DNA from: JAAYRQ01 sp035647235
Lineage (GTDB): Bacteria > Bacillota > Syntrophomonadia > Syntrophomonadales > Syntrophomonadaceae
Length of the DNA stretch: 64,000 nucleotides
Assembly (NCBI GenBank): GCA_964514235.1
Contig: CAZEPV010000007.1
Coordinates: 41,452 to 105,451, forward strand
Direction of reading: 5' to 3'
The notes beneath the pieces were generated by a model. The model saw only the letters and a list, made by a program, of their open reading frames with translations, did not search any database and was not told the origin of the DNA. Position numbers and translations under genes: made by a program. Shown piece after piece: positions 1-8,370 of the stretch; the first letter of the stretch is position 1, and each line of letters opens with the position of its first letter.

Positions 1-609
1 GCCTTAGGCTATGAGCCCAGCAGTCTAGAGATTATCCTTATGCAGCTAGTTCGCCTTTATCGTGGGGGTAATATTGTAAGAATGTCTAAAAGGACTGGTA
101 CTTTGGTAACCTTAGATGAGCTTATCGAAGAAGTAGGCAAGGATGCGGCTCGTTTCTTTTTTGTCATGCGTAATCCAGATAGTCATTTAGATTTTGATTT
201 GGAACTGGCTAAAAAACAGAGTCAGGATAACCCCGTTTATTATGTGCAATATGCCCATGCTAGGATTTGTAGTATATTTAGACAAGCGGAGGCTAACCAG
301 GTTGAAATGCCAGTTCTAGCAGAAATTGATGCCTCCTTACTTAAAGAGGTGGAGGAATTAGACTTACTTAGAAAAATAGCTGATTTTCCTGAAGAAATAA
401 TGGTTGCTGCCCGCACTATGGCACCGCACCGTATAGCCCATTATGTTATGGATTTGGCTAGTTTATTCCATAGCTTTTATAATAGTCATCGGGTACTTAA
501 TGGTAATCAAGCTTTACAAGCTGCCCGATTACTTTTGATGGACATAACTAGAATAACGATTAAAAATGCATTATTCATTTTAGGAGTTAGCGCTCCAGAA
601 CAAATGTAG
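1..609 (+). CDS. argS: Arginyl-tRNA synthetase, C-terminal part (5' end outside window)
   Basis: Class I synthetase that charges tRNA-Arg in the cytoplasm. The frame is open from base 1, so the first residues (ALGYEPSSLEI...) precede the first internal Met and the gene is cut by the window edge. The KMSKS-loop equivalent RMSKRTG lies near codon 25, followed by a DALR-type anticodon-binding region (YVQYAHARI) that runs to the stop. The gene is followed 10 bases later by rpoE, the usual argS-rpoE-pyrG order of Firmicutes. Identity is clear from the class I loop, the all-helical C-terminus and the context. Confidence 0.95.
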   Translation, partial: ALGYEPSSLEIILMQLVRLYRGGNIVRMSKRTGTLVTLDELIEEVGKDAARFFFVMRNPDSHLDFDLELAKKQSQDNPVYYVQYAHARICSIFRQAEANQVEMPVLAEIDASLLKEVEELDLLRKIADFPEEIMVAARTMAPHRIAHYVMDLASLFHSFYNSHRVLNGNQALQAARLLLMDITRITIKNALFILGVSAPEQM

Positions 610-619
610 GAGGGATAAT

Positions 620-853
620 ATGATTTTAAGGAAAAAGAGTGAATCAGATTGGGCTTTGGAAATAATGGCCGAAAGGGAAGAACCTATTTTTTATAGGGAG
701 TTAATCATGGATATCGCCCAAAGAATGGGACGTAAAAATGATAACTTAAGCCTAACCTCTATTTATACTAGGCTTAATATGGATAACCGCCTTGACTATC
801 AAGGTGATGGTTATTGGTTTTACGATGTTAACCGAGTAAGAACGGAGGGGTAA
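620..853 (+). CDS. rpoE: RNA polymerase delta subunit, short form (HARE-HTH domain only)
   Basis: 77 residues matching the N-terminal HARE-type winged-helix domain of RpoE (delta), which binds core RNA polymerase and promotes recycling. Visible features are FYRELIMDIAQRMG and the C-terminal strand YWFYD. The well-known Bacillus protein is roughly twice this length because of a long acidic disordered tail; here the ORF stops right after the fold, so the tail is absent. A strong ribosome binding site (aggaggga) precedes the ATG. The position between argS and pyrG supports the assignment. Whether a tail-less delta still displaces RNA is unknown. Confidence 0.8.
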   Translation: MILRKKSESDWALEIMAEREEPIFYRELIMDIAQRMGRKNDNLSLTSIYTRLNMDNRLDYQGDGYWFYDVNRVRTEG

Positions 854-854
854 A

Positions 855-1487
855 GTGAAAATATCTTGGTTAGGACATGCAAGTTTCTTAATTGAGACTT
901 CCGATCAGATAATAATTACTGATCCTTTTAATGAGGAAGTGGGCTACCCCATTTATGAGGGGGAAGTAGATTGTGTTACAGTCAGTCACGACCATTGGGA
1001 CCATAATGCCGTACATCTGTTAAAGGGAAAGCCCCAAGTTATTAAGACTGCAGGAGAGCATGAAGTAAATAAGATTAAATTTCAAGGCATAAAATCCTAT
1101 CATGATCCAGAAGAAGGCAAGCTAAGAGGGGAAAATATTATTTTCAAAATCAGTGCAGAAGGCATTGATGTAGTGCATTTGGGTGATCTAGGGCATCTGC
1201 TTACAGATGAACACCTAGATTTATTAGCTAATGTGGATATACTTCTTATTCCAGTAGGGGGGACCTTTACAGTAGATGCTGAGGAAGCCTTGACTATAGT
1301 TAAGCAGCTAAATCCTAAAATTGTTATACCCATGCATTTTAGTACTCCACATCTTTCATTTGATTTGGCCCCTGTAGAAGATTTTACAAAGTTTTTCGAC
1401 ATAGTAACAAAAAAACCATATTTGGAAATAAAAGAGGGTAATTTGGCAGGGGAAAACAAGATACTAGTATTAGACTATTTATCTTAG
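855..1487 (+). CDS. Metallo-beta-lactamase-fold metal-dependent hydrolase
   Basis: 210 residues with the MBL-fold signature SHDHWDHN (H45, H47, D49, H50), a downstream GDLGH and the terminal-half PMHFSTPH, so a two-metal site is likely intact. The family is the short 'UPF0173'/UlaG-like group of predicted hydrolases; the substrate is unknown. The start is GTG with aggagggg upstream, 1 base after the rpoE stop, so it is co-transcribed with rpoE. It sits where Bacillus has rpoE directly followed by pyrG. No function beyond hydrolase should be assigned. Confidence 0.8.
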   Translation: MKISWLGHASFLIETSDQIIITDPFNEEVGYPIYEGEVDCVTVSHDHWDHNAVHLLKGKPQVIKTAGEHEVNKIKFQGIKSYHDPEEGKLRGENIIFKISAEGIDVVHLGDLGHLLTDEHLDLLANVDILLIPVGGTFTVDAEEALTIVKQLNPKIVIPMHFSTPHLSFDLAPVEDFTKFFDIVTKKPYLEIKEGNLAGENKILVLDYLS

Positions 1488-1516
1488 TTGACCAAGTAGT
1501 TTAAAGGGAGTAAAAT
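1488..1516 (+). promoter_or_regulatory. Sigma-A type promoter for pyrG
   Basis: TTGACC (1488-1493), 17-base spacer, TAAAAT (1511-1516), just after the stop of the MBL gene. Predicted transcript start is near 1523. The initial transcribed bases do not show the GGGC start used for CTP-sensed reiterative transcription of Bacillus pyrG. Confidence 0.5.
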
Positions 1517-1562
1517 CTTAAAAGGTTTGTGCTTTTTTAAAGGAAAAGAGAGGGGCAATATT

Positions 1563-3152
1563 GTGGCTAAACATGTATTTATTACAGGAGGGGTTGTATC
1601 ATCACTTGGCAAAGGAATCACAGCAGCATCTCTCGGTAGATTGCTTAAGAGTAGAGGTCTAAAAGTAGCATTACAAAAATTTGACCCTTATATAAATGTA
1701 GATCCAGGTACTATGAGTCCTTACCAACATGGGGAAGTATATGTAACTGATGATGGAGCGGAGACGGACTTAGATGTAGGTCATTATGAAAGATTCGTGG
1801 ATGTCAATCTTACTAGACATGCCAATGTTACTACTGGGAAAATCTATCAGACTGTTTTAAATAAAGAAAGAAGAGGGGAATATTCTGGGCAGACTGTCCA
1901 AGTTATTCCCCATATTACCAATGAAATAAAAAGTAGGGTTACCCTAATTGAAAAACAGGATAATCCCCCTGATGTAATTATAAGTGAAATAGGTGGTACT
2001 GTAGGTGATATAGAATCCCTACCATTCTTGGAAGCTATCCGGCAATTAAAATTCGATATCGGTAAGGAAAATGTTTTATATATTCATGTTACCTTGGTAC
2101 CTTACATAAAAACGGCTGGGGAATTGAAGACAAAACCGACTCAGCATAGTGTTAAAGAGTTACGGAGTATTGGAATTCAGCCGGATATTCTAGTATGTCG
2201 TACCGAAAAGGATTTATCGGAAGATTTAAAACGTAAGTTAGCCTTATTTTGCGATGTTGACTTAGATGGGGTTATCCAATTAAAAGATGCAGACTCGATT
2301 TACGAGGTACCTTTAATGTTAGCGGAGCAAAATTTAGATGCGCAAATAATAGAACAATTAAATATTAACTGCCAAAGCCCTGATTTAAGGGAATGGGAGG
2401 AGATAGTAGCCAAGGTTAAGAATATAGATAAAAAGGTTACTATTGGCTTAGTGGGTAAATATGTAGAACTACCTGACGCCTATCTTAGTCTAGTAGAATC
2501 TTTAAACCATGCGGGTTTCTGTTTTAATGTGGAGCCCATAATTAAATGGATTAATGCCGAAGAGATTGAAAAAGAAGGGGCCGAAAGCTTTTTACGTGAT
2601 GTTGATGCGGTTTTAGTACCAGGGGGTTTTGGAGAACGGGGCATAGAAGGAAAAATAGCTACCGCCAAATATGCTCGAGAAAATAATATTCCCTATTTAG
2701 GCATATGCTTGGGTATGCAATGCGCCATTATTGATATAGCGCGCAGCCTATGTAAACTAGCAGGGGCTAACAGTAATGAATTCGATAATAATTCTTCCCA
2801 CCCTGTAGTTTTAACTCCCGATGCTCAAAACGATATGCGCCTAGGTTCTTATCCTTGCATTTTGGTTGCAGGGACTAAGGTTTACGAAATGTATGGTAGG
2901 GATGAAATCGCAGAACGACATCGGCATAGATATGAAATTAATAATGATTATTTAGATATTTTGCAAAAGAATGGACTGGTGGTAAGTGGCCTATCCCCAG
3001 ATGATAAATTAGTAGAGATAATAGAGCTGTCCAACCACCCTTGGTTTGTAGCCTGCCAATTCCACCCCGAATATAAATCCAGACCTAACCGTCCCCACCC
3101 CTTAATAAAAGGTTTTATAAAAGGGGCCTTAGAATACAAGGAAAAAAGATAA
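1563..3152 (+). CDS. pyrG: CTP synthase
   Basis: Converts UTP to CTP using ATP and glutamine, the last step of de novo pyrimidine nucleotide synthesis. The N-terminal amidoligase begins KHVFITGGVVSSLGKG (P-loop). The C-terminal class I glutaminase shows the nucleophile in GICLGMQ (C382) and the triad end FHPEY. I place the start at GTG 1563 (after gagaggggc) rather than at an upstream in-frame ATG at 1527, because family members begin right at this strand. That gives 529 residues, the normal length. A terminator follows at 3177. Confidence 0.95.
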   Translation: MAKHVFITGGVVSSLGKGITAASLGRLLKSRGLKVALQKFDPYINVDPGTMSPYQHGEVYVTDDGAETDLDVGHYERFVDVNLTRHANVTTGKIYQTVLNKERRGEYSGQTVQVIPHITNEIKSRVTLIEKQDNPPDVIISEIGGTVGDIESLPFLEAIRQLKFDIGKENVLYIHVTLVPYIKTAGELKTKPTQHSVKELRSIGIQPDILVCRTEKDLSEDLKRKLALFCDVDLDGVIQLKDADSIYEVPLMLAEQNLDAQIIEQLNINCQSPDLREWEEIVAKVKNIDKKVTIGLVGKYVELPDAYLSLVESLNHAGFCFNVEPIIKWINAEEIEKEGAESFLRDVDAVLVPGGFGERGIEGKIATAKYARENNIPYLGICLGMQCAIIDIARSLCKLAGANSNEFDNNSSHPVVLTPDAQNDMRLGSYPCILVAGTKVYEMYGRDEIAERHRHRYEINNDYLDILQKNGLVVSGLSPDDKLVEIIELSNHPWFVACQFHPEYKSRPNRPHPLIKGFIKGALEYKEKR

Positions 3153-3176
3153 ATAATTTTGTTAATTCTTAAAAAG

Positions 3177-3197
3177 GCACCTGAAGGTGCTTTTTTT
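3177..3197 (+). terminator. Rho-independent terminator after pyrG
   Basis: GCACC / GGTGC stem with a TGAA loop followed by seven T; an A-run before the stem could make it bidirectional. Confidence 0.8.
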
Positions 3198-3317
3198 AAA
3201 GTTTTTTATGAAAAAGAAAAATTCCTATTAAGGGCAGGTAAAAGAAGGCATAATATAATATAAAGAAGAATTTAGTACTTAACTTTAAAATATAAACAGA
3301 TTAAAAGGGAGCGACTA

Positions 3318-4379
3318 ATGTTTACTACAAGAGTAATCGAGGAAAATGAAAAATCACGCTATAACGAATTTATCGAAAACCATTCGCGGGGGCATTTTTT
3401 GCAATTGTGGGAGTGGGGACAGGTAAAGAAAAGGATGGGTTGGGAACCCCTGCCTTTAGTATTGGAGGAAGATGGGGAAATTAAAGCTGCCTTGCTTATA
3501 CTGAAAAAGAACTTACCTATTCCAGGCTTAAAAAAATGTATATTTTATTCCCCTAGGGGGCCAGTAGTAGATTTGGAGAATGGCAGTCTAGTCACAGCTT
3601 TATTTAATGGAGCTGAGAAAGTAGCCCGAGATCATGGGGCAATATTATTAAAGCTGGATCCAGATGTCAAACACGATAATGATTCTTTTGCCAGTAAGTT
3701 AGCCGACTATGGCTTTAAAAAGAACGAAACTGGCTTAGATTTTGAAGGGGTGCAGCCCAATTACGTTTTTCGTTTAGATATTACTCCAGATGAGGACACC
3801 CTATTAAAAAACATGCATTCCAAATGGCGATATAACATACGATTAGCAGGTCGAAGGGGTGTAAGCATAAGGGAGGCCAGCGGCAAAAACGATTTGCAGA
3901 TTTTTTACGATATCTTGTTAGAAACCGCTAAAAGGGATAAATTTCTAATCAGGGGTTATGAATATTTCGAATGGATTTGGGACAACTTGGTGGAAAATAA
4001 ATATGCCCAGGTTTTTTTAGCCGAATATGAAGGACAAGTTATTGCGGCTACCTTAGCTATGCTAACTGGGGATAAAGTCTGGTATTTATATGGAGCCTCT
4101 AGTAATGAACACCGCAATGTGATGCCCAATTATTTAATTCAATGGCAGATGATTCAATGGGCTAAAGAACATAAGTGTAAGATGTATGATTTTCGGGGGG
4201 TATCTGGTGACATAGATGAGAATAATCCCCTATATGGTTTATACCGATTTAAAAAAGGCTTTAGTGGGGAGTTTACTGAATTTATCGGGGAGTGGGATTA
4301 TGTATATTCTGCCTTTTTCTATTTTTTATGGGATAAAGCTTTACCCATATATATGAAGATTTTAAGGTCGAAAGCTTAA
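3318..4379 (+). CDS. FemABX-family peptidoglycan aminoacyltransferase
   Basis: 353 residues with the double-GNAT architecture of Fem transferases, which add amino acids from aminoacyl-tRNA to the lysine or diaminopimelate side chain of lipid II at the inner membrane face. Typical stretches are FLQLWEWGQVKKRMGWEP near the N-terminus, MHSKWRYNIRLAGRRG in the middle, and YLYGASSNEHRN and MYDFRGVSG in the second GNAT unit. The tRNA-synthetase-like coiled-coil arm of FemA is absent, so it resembles the shorter FemX type. It is followed 18 bases later by an alanine racemase, suggesting coordinated supply of an amino acid for a bridge or stem modification. The amino acid transferred is not predictable here. 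Confidence 0.85.
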   Translation: MFTTRVIEENEKSRYNEFIENHSRGHFLQLWEWGQVKKRMGWEPLPLVLEEDGEIKAALLILKKNLPIPGLKKCIFYSPRGPVVDLENGSLVTALFNGAEKVARDHGAILLKLDPDVKHDNDSFASKLADYGFKKNETGLDFEGVQPNYVFRLDITPDEDTLLKNMHSKWRYNIRLAGRRGVSIREASGKNDLQIFYDILLETAKRDKFLIRGYEYFEWIWDNLVENKYAQVFLAEYEGQVIAATLAMLTGDKVWYLYGASSNEHRNVMPNYLIQWQMIQWAKEHKCKMYDFRGVSGDIDENNPLYGLYRFKKGFSGEFTEFIGEWDYVYSAFFYFLWDKALPIYMKILRSKA

Positions 4380-4397
4380 TTTAAGGGGAGGAATAAG

Positions 4398-5582
4398 TTG
4401 CAGAACCTTAATGATAACAAATGGGTCGAGATTGACATCTCGGCGGTCAAACATAATTTACAAGTTATACAAAATGGATTGGCTGGAAAGAGTAGACTTA
4501 TCGCAGTCCTTAAAGCTGATGCCTATGGTCATGGGGCAGCCGATGTAGCCCGTATCCTATATCAAAAGGGGGTAGAGTTTTTTGCAGTTACCTATTTGGA
4601 GGAAGCTTTAGAACTCAGAAAAGCAGGTATCAGCTCTAGTATCATCTTATTTAGCCCTGTCATAGGGGAAGAAGAGCTAAAAGTTGCTATAGAAAATAAT
4701 ATCACCTTAACTATTACTTCACTTTATGATGCTAATTTAATAGATACGTTAAGCAGGCAATTAAAAATAACTGTAGATGCCCATTTTAAAATAGATACTG
4801 GTTTAGGCAGGTTTGGTATCCCCCTAGCTGAGATATTAGATATTTATAAGATTTTTTTGGACAATCCATATGTTTTTATCGAAGGTATATATACCCATAT
4901 GGCTGAAGCTAGCAATAAAAAATATACCTTAAAACAATTTACTAGATTCAAAAAGGTTTTAGATTTACTCGAGGATAATGATATTGTAATTCCCATTAAG
5001 CATTGCGCCAATAGTACGGTTTTTCTAAAATATCCAGAAATGTGTTTAGATGCGGTAAGAATCGGAACTTTGTTATCGGGACAATATCCAGTAGGGGAAA
5101 TGCCCCATCCCTTTATCCTACAGGAACCATTTGCTTTTAAAACTAGGATAATTTCTATTAATGAAGCTGCAAAAGGCAATTTTTTAGGCTATTTTCGTAC
5201 TTATCGTTTAAAGGAAGATGCCAAGATTGCGATTATACCTGTGGGTTTTAGGGATGGTTTGAATTTAGAGGTAGCCAATCCACCCACTGATTTTTGGGAC
5301 CTATTAAAAATTCTAATTCGTACTTTTTTAAGATATTTCAACTGGCCCCGTTTTATCCCCCGAGTGAAGATAAAAGGGGAATATTACCCGCTCAGGGGCA
5401 AAATTTTTATGCAGATGGCATTAGTCGAGATTCCTTTACATATTGATATTAAGGTAGGGGATATAGTAGAAGTAGCTATGAGAAAAACCTTAATAGCAGG
5501 TGATATAAAACGTTTATATATAAAAGACGGTTTACCTGGAAAGGTAAGGGAAGATGATAAAACGGTTTATGTGACGGAGTGA
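4398..5582 (+). CDS. alr: Alanine racemase-family PLP enzyme, divergent C-terminal domain
   Basis: 394 residues, TTG start after aggggagg. The PLP lysine is in AVLKADAYGHG (K39) and the catalytic tyrosine in GYFRTY (Y265), both at the canonical positions, so interconversion of L- and D-alanine is plausible. Oddities: the usual C-terminal motif GRVCMDQ reads GKIFMQM (Cys and Asp lost), and residues about 296-322 are an aromatic/hydrophobic insert (WDLLKILIRTFLRYFNW) not typical of Alr. It directly follows the FemX-type gene. It may be the general D-Ala source or a specialised racemase (Ser, for example); sequence alone does not decide. Confidence 0.8.
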   Translation: MQNLNDNKWVEIDISAVKHNLQVIQNGLAGKSRLIAVLKADAYGHGAADVARILYQKGVEFFAVTYLEEALELRKAGISSSIILFSPVIGEEELKVAIENNITLTITSLYDANLIDTLSRQLKITVDAHFKIDTGLGRFGIPLAEILDIYKIFLDNPYVFIEGIYTHMAEASNKKYTLKQFTRFKKVLDLLEDNDIVIPIKHCANSTVFLKYPEMCLDAVRIGTLLSGQYPVGEMPHPFILQEPFAFKTRIISINEAAKGNFLGYFRTYRLKEDAKIAIIPVGFRDGLNLEVANPPTDFWDLLKILIRTFLRYFNWPRFIPRVKIKGEYYPLRGKIFMQMALVEIPLHIDIKVGDIVEVAMRKTLIAGDIKRLYIKDGLPGKVREDDKTVYVTE

Positions 5583-5594
5583 GATAAGAATTGG

Positions 5595-5680
5595 GATGTG
5601 GGGAGTGGGAAGCTGGAAGTGGGAACTAGAAGTTAGGAGTGGGAAGCTGGAAATGTAGGGGCGACCTGTGGTCGCCAGTT
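5595..5680. repeat. Short direct repeats plus a 7-bp hairpin between alr and sppA
   Basis: The string gagtgggaagctggaa occurs twice (near 5603 and 5638) with related copies between. It is followed by GGCGACC-TGT-GGTCGCC (5660-5676), a perfect 7-bp hairpin with no T-tract. The composition differs from the flanking genes and looks like a small mobile or REP-type intergenic element. Confidence 0.6.
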
Positions 5681-5741
5681 AGGACCTTTCACCGAAGATA
5701 GCATTGGCAAAAGATTTACCCGACATATAAGGAGGGCTATT

Positions 5742-6632
5742 GTGAGAAAGAATATTATTTTAGCTGCTATAGGCATATTTTTGCTGGTAATAGGCTATTT
5801 AGCTGTAACTTCAACTAGCGAGGAAAAATCGATTTCATCTAACAGCAGTAAAATAGGAGTTATAGAAATAAATGGGGCAATTACGGGGGGTTCGGCCCCC
5901 AGCATTCTCAGTAGTGAAATATCTGGTGCTAATGACATTATGCAGGCTATTCGAAAGGCAGCGGAAAGACGTGATATTAAGGCAGTAGTTCTAAGAATTA
6001 ATAGCCCAGGAGGTACTGCAGGAGCTGCCCAAGAAATAGGAATTGAATTAGATAAGCTAAGACACTTAGATATACCTATTGTAACTTCCATGGGGGATAT
6101 GTGCGCATCCGGCGGCTACTGGATAGCTTGTAGTAGTGATTACATTGTGGCTAATGGCGCCACTTTAACCGGTAGTATCGGGGTAATTATGGAACTGGCT
6201 AATCTGGAAGGCCTTTATGAAAAATTAGGCATAAGCCCTCGGGTCATAAAAAGTGGAGAATTTAAGGATATAGGCTCCCCGACCAGAGAAATGACCGAAA
6301 AAGAAAAGGAGTTATTACAAGATTTAATCGATGATTCTTATGAGCAATTTTTAGATCAAGTACGTCAAGGAAGAAAAGGTAAAATTCTAGAGGAAGAAAT
6401 AATAGATATAGCAGATGGGCGTATATTCTCGGGACGGCAAGCCCTAGATCTGGGCCTAGTCGATAGCTTAGGAAATTATTATGATGCCATTGAAAAAGCA
6501 GAAGAAATGGCAGGGATTCCCACTGGAGCAGAGATAGAAATACTAAATCAAAGTAGTTTTTGGGATTTAGTTATGCTCAATATGAATATTAAGGACCTAC
6601 TATTCAAAAAGGAATTTTTACAAATAAATTAG
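5742..6632 (+). CDS. sppA: Signal peptide peptidase SppA, short single-domain form
   Basis: Membrane-anchored S49 serine protease that degrades cleaved signal peptides; in Bacillus it is also tied to resistance to antibacterial peptides. One N-terminal membrane segment (residues 4-22) precedes the protease domain. The catalytic pair is visible: S123 in CASGGYW and K175 in SGEFKDIG, with the 52-residue spacing of Bacillus SppA. At 296 residues it is the half-length Gram-positive type. GTG start after aaggaggg; a Yip1-type gene follows at 29 bases. Confidence 0.93.
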   Translation: MRKNIILAAIGIFLLVIGYLAVTSTSEEKSISSNSSKIGVIEINGAITGGSAPSILSSEISGANDIMQAIRKAAERRDIKAVVLRINSPGGTAGAAQEIGIELDKLRHLDIPIVTSMGDMCASGGYWIACSSDYIVANGATLTGSIGVIMELANLEGLYEKLGISPRVIKSGEFKDIGSPTREMTEKEKELLQDLIDDSYEQFLDQVRQGRKGKILEEEIIDIADGRIFSGRQALDLGLVDSLGNYYDAIEKAEEMAGIPTGAEIEILNQSSFWDLVMLNMNIKDLLFKKEFLQIN

Positions 6633-6660
6633 GGCTGCAAGAAAAAAGGAGGGAAAATGA

Positions 6661-7242
6661 GTGGATTTAACCGAAGCCTTATACGGTGTATTATTTAGCC
6701 CAGTCAAAAGCTTAAAAAAGATAAGCGAAAACAAAATATGGTTGAGCGGAATTTTAGTATTTGTTATCGTTATGGCTTTTAATATTATTATTAGCCAAGG
6801 GATAGCTGGTATTGATTCTCTAGATCAAGTAATGCCTATTCCAACTAATCTTATCTGGCTAGGTAAAATTATAGGGATATTATTTTCTATAATATTCTTG
6901 TTTATTACTACGGGACTTTATACTTTATTAGGAGATATAATTTATAAATCTAATAATCCTACTGGAATGTTAGCTAGTCTAAGTTTTGCCTCTATACCCG
7001 CTATATTTGCTGCACCTATACAATATGTGGCCATATTGATAAACCTTAACATTATTTCTCTTATAATCTCACCCCTAATAGGTATATGGGTATTAATATT
7101 ACAAGTCTTGGCCATTAGGGAATCACTGAGATTATCTACTAGTCAAGCAGTGGTTTTATACATAATTCCTATAATTGCCAGTATATTAATAGTAGGCATG
7201 GTTTTGGCTATGATAACTTCAACATTATTGTTTTACAAATAA
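6661..7242 (+). CDS. Yip1-domain integral membrane protein
   Basis: 193 residues, about five hydrophobic helices and no signal peptide. The opening MDLTEALYGVLFSPVKSLKKI is typical of bacterial Yip1/YIF1 family proteins, whose function in bacteria is unknown. GTG start at 6661, 7 bases after aaggaggg; an ATG at 6657 is in another frame. It is probably co-transcribed with sppA. Confidence 0.7.
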   Translation: MDLTEALYGVLFSPVKSLKKISENKIWLSGILVFVIVMAFNIIISQGIAGIDSLDQVMPIPTNLIWLGKIIGILFSIIFLFITTGLYTLLGDIIYKSNNPTGMLASLSFASIPAIFAAPIQYVAILINLNIISLIISPLIGIWVLILQVLAIRESLRLSTSQAVVLYIIPIIASILIVGMVLAMITSTLLFYK

Positions 7243-7387
7243 AGGATATTAAGACTGCTTGGTCGAATCAGTTTAATTATCCAATTTAAATTTTTGAAAA
7301 TAAAATATCTTATGGATAGATAGCTGACAAATCTAATAAAGAAAGTATTTTATATTGAAAGGTTAATTTTTATAGAGGTGATTTATA

Positions 7388-8242
7388 ATGGCGTTAGTTT
7401 CAGTGAACGAATTATTACAAAAGGCAGAGCAAGGTAGGTATGCGGTCGGGGCCTTTAATGCTAACAATATGGAGATTGTGCAGGCAATTCTAAGAGCCGC
7501 TGAATTAGAAAATGCCCCCGTAATCATGCAGGCTAGTCAAGGGGCTATAAAATATGCGGGCTTGGAGTATATTACTGGCATAGTCACGATTGCCGCCAAT
7601 AATTCTAAGGTCCCAGTTGCCTTACACCTTGATCATGGTACTGATTTTGAGCAAATTATTAAATGCATTAGAAGTGGTTTCACTTCTGTAATGTTCGATG
7701 GTTCACAGTTGCCACTCGAGGAAAATATTGCGCTGACCAATAAGGTATTGGAGATAGCTAGACCAATTGGTGTATCAGTTGAGGCTGAATTAGGTAAAAT
7801 AGGAGGTACAGAGGATGATGTCCATGTAGATGAAAAAGATGCCATGTATACCGATCCTGACGAAGCCAAATATTTTGTAGATAAAACTGGTGTAGGCAGT
7901 ATAGCCGTTGCCATTGGTACTGCACACGGACAATACAAAGGGGAACCTAAGTTAGATTTAAAACGCCTGGCTAAAATAAAGGAATTGGTGGATATACCCA
8001 TAGTTCTGCATGGTTCATCTGGGGTACCAGATGCGGCTATTACCGAGGCCATTAGCTTGGGAGTGTGCAAAGTTAATATAGATACTAACATAAGGGAAGC
8101 ATTTGTGGGGCAAATGAGAAAAGAGATGGAAAACAAGCCTAATGAAATTGATCCTCGGAAGATTCTCGGACCTGCTAGGGAAGCAACTATTGAAATAATT
8201 AGGGAAAAGATCAGGCTTTTCAAAAGTGCTGGGCAAGCATAA
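7388..8242 (+). CDS. fba: Fructose-bisphosphate aldolase, class II
   Basis: Zinc-dependent aldolase that interconverts fructose 1,6-bisphosphate with DHAP and glyceraldehyde 3-phosphate. 284 residues. Zinc and phosphate ligands are seen in ALHLDHGTDFE, the VEAELGKIGGTED strand, AIGTAHGQYKG, VLHGSSGVPD and KVNIDTNIR. A good aggtg ribosome site precedes the ATG. It leads the fba-fsa-glpX group, as in Bacillus (fbaA-ywjH-murAZ-glpX), but the second murA copy of that locus is absent. Confidence 0.95.
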   Translation: MALVSVNELLQKAEQGRYAVGAFNANNMEIVQAILRAAELENAPVIMQASQGAIKYAGLEYITGIVTIAANNSKVPVALHLDHGTDFEQIIKCIRSGFTSVMFDGSQLPLEENIALTNKVLEIARPIGVSVEAELGKIGGTEDDVHVDEKDAMYTDPDEAKYFVDKTGVGSIAVAIGTAHGQYKGEPKLDLKRLAKIKELVDIPIVLHGSSGVPDAAITEAISLGVCKVNIDTNIREAFVGQMRKEMENKPNEIDPRKILGPAREATIEIIREKIRLFKSAGQA

Positions 8243-8279
8243 ACAAGGCTAAGCGGGGTGACTAGAAGGGGAAGGGACT

Positions 8280-8349
8280 AGCTGATTAAAAATTTAAAAT
8301 TAGGGAAGAAAAAAGATAAGAATTAAAAATTCAAAATTAAAAATTAAAC
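8280..8349. repeat. AT-rich degenerate repeat between fba and fsa
   Basis: Reiterated aattaaaaatt/aaaattaaa units (for example 8322-8347). A matching word (aatttttaattaagaatt) recurs at 44230-44247 next to a palindromic repeat. This looks like a non-coding dispersed repeat rather than a regulatory site. Confidence 0.45.
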
Positions 8350-8370
8350 CGTATTGGAGGGCGAAAACTT

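Noticed and set aside
1523..1562. Bacillus-type pyrG CTP attenuation
   Set aside because: No GGGC start and only a weak, poorly paired hairpin.
7633..8223. 196-residue reverse ORF over fba
   Set aside because: Shadow of a well-supported forward gene with coding-biased sequence; no ribosome site.
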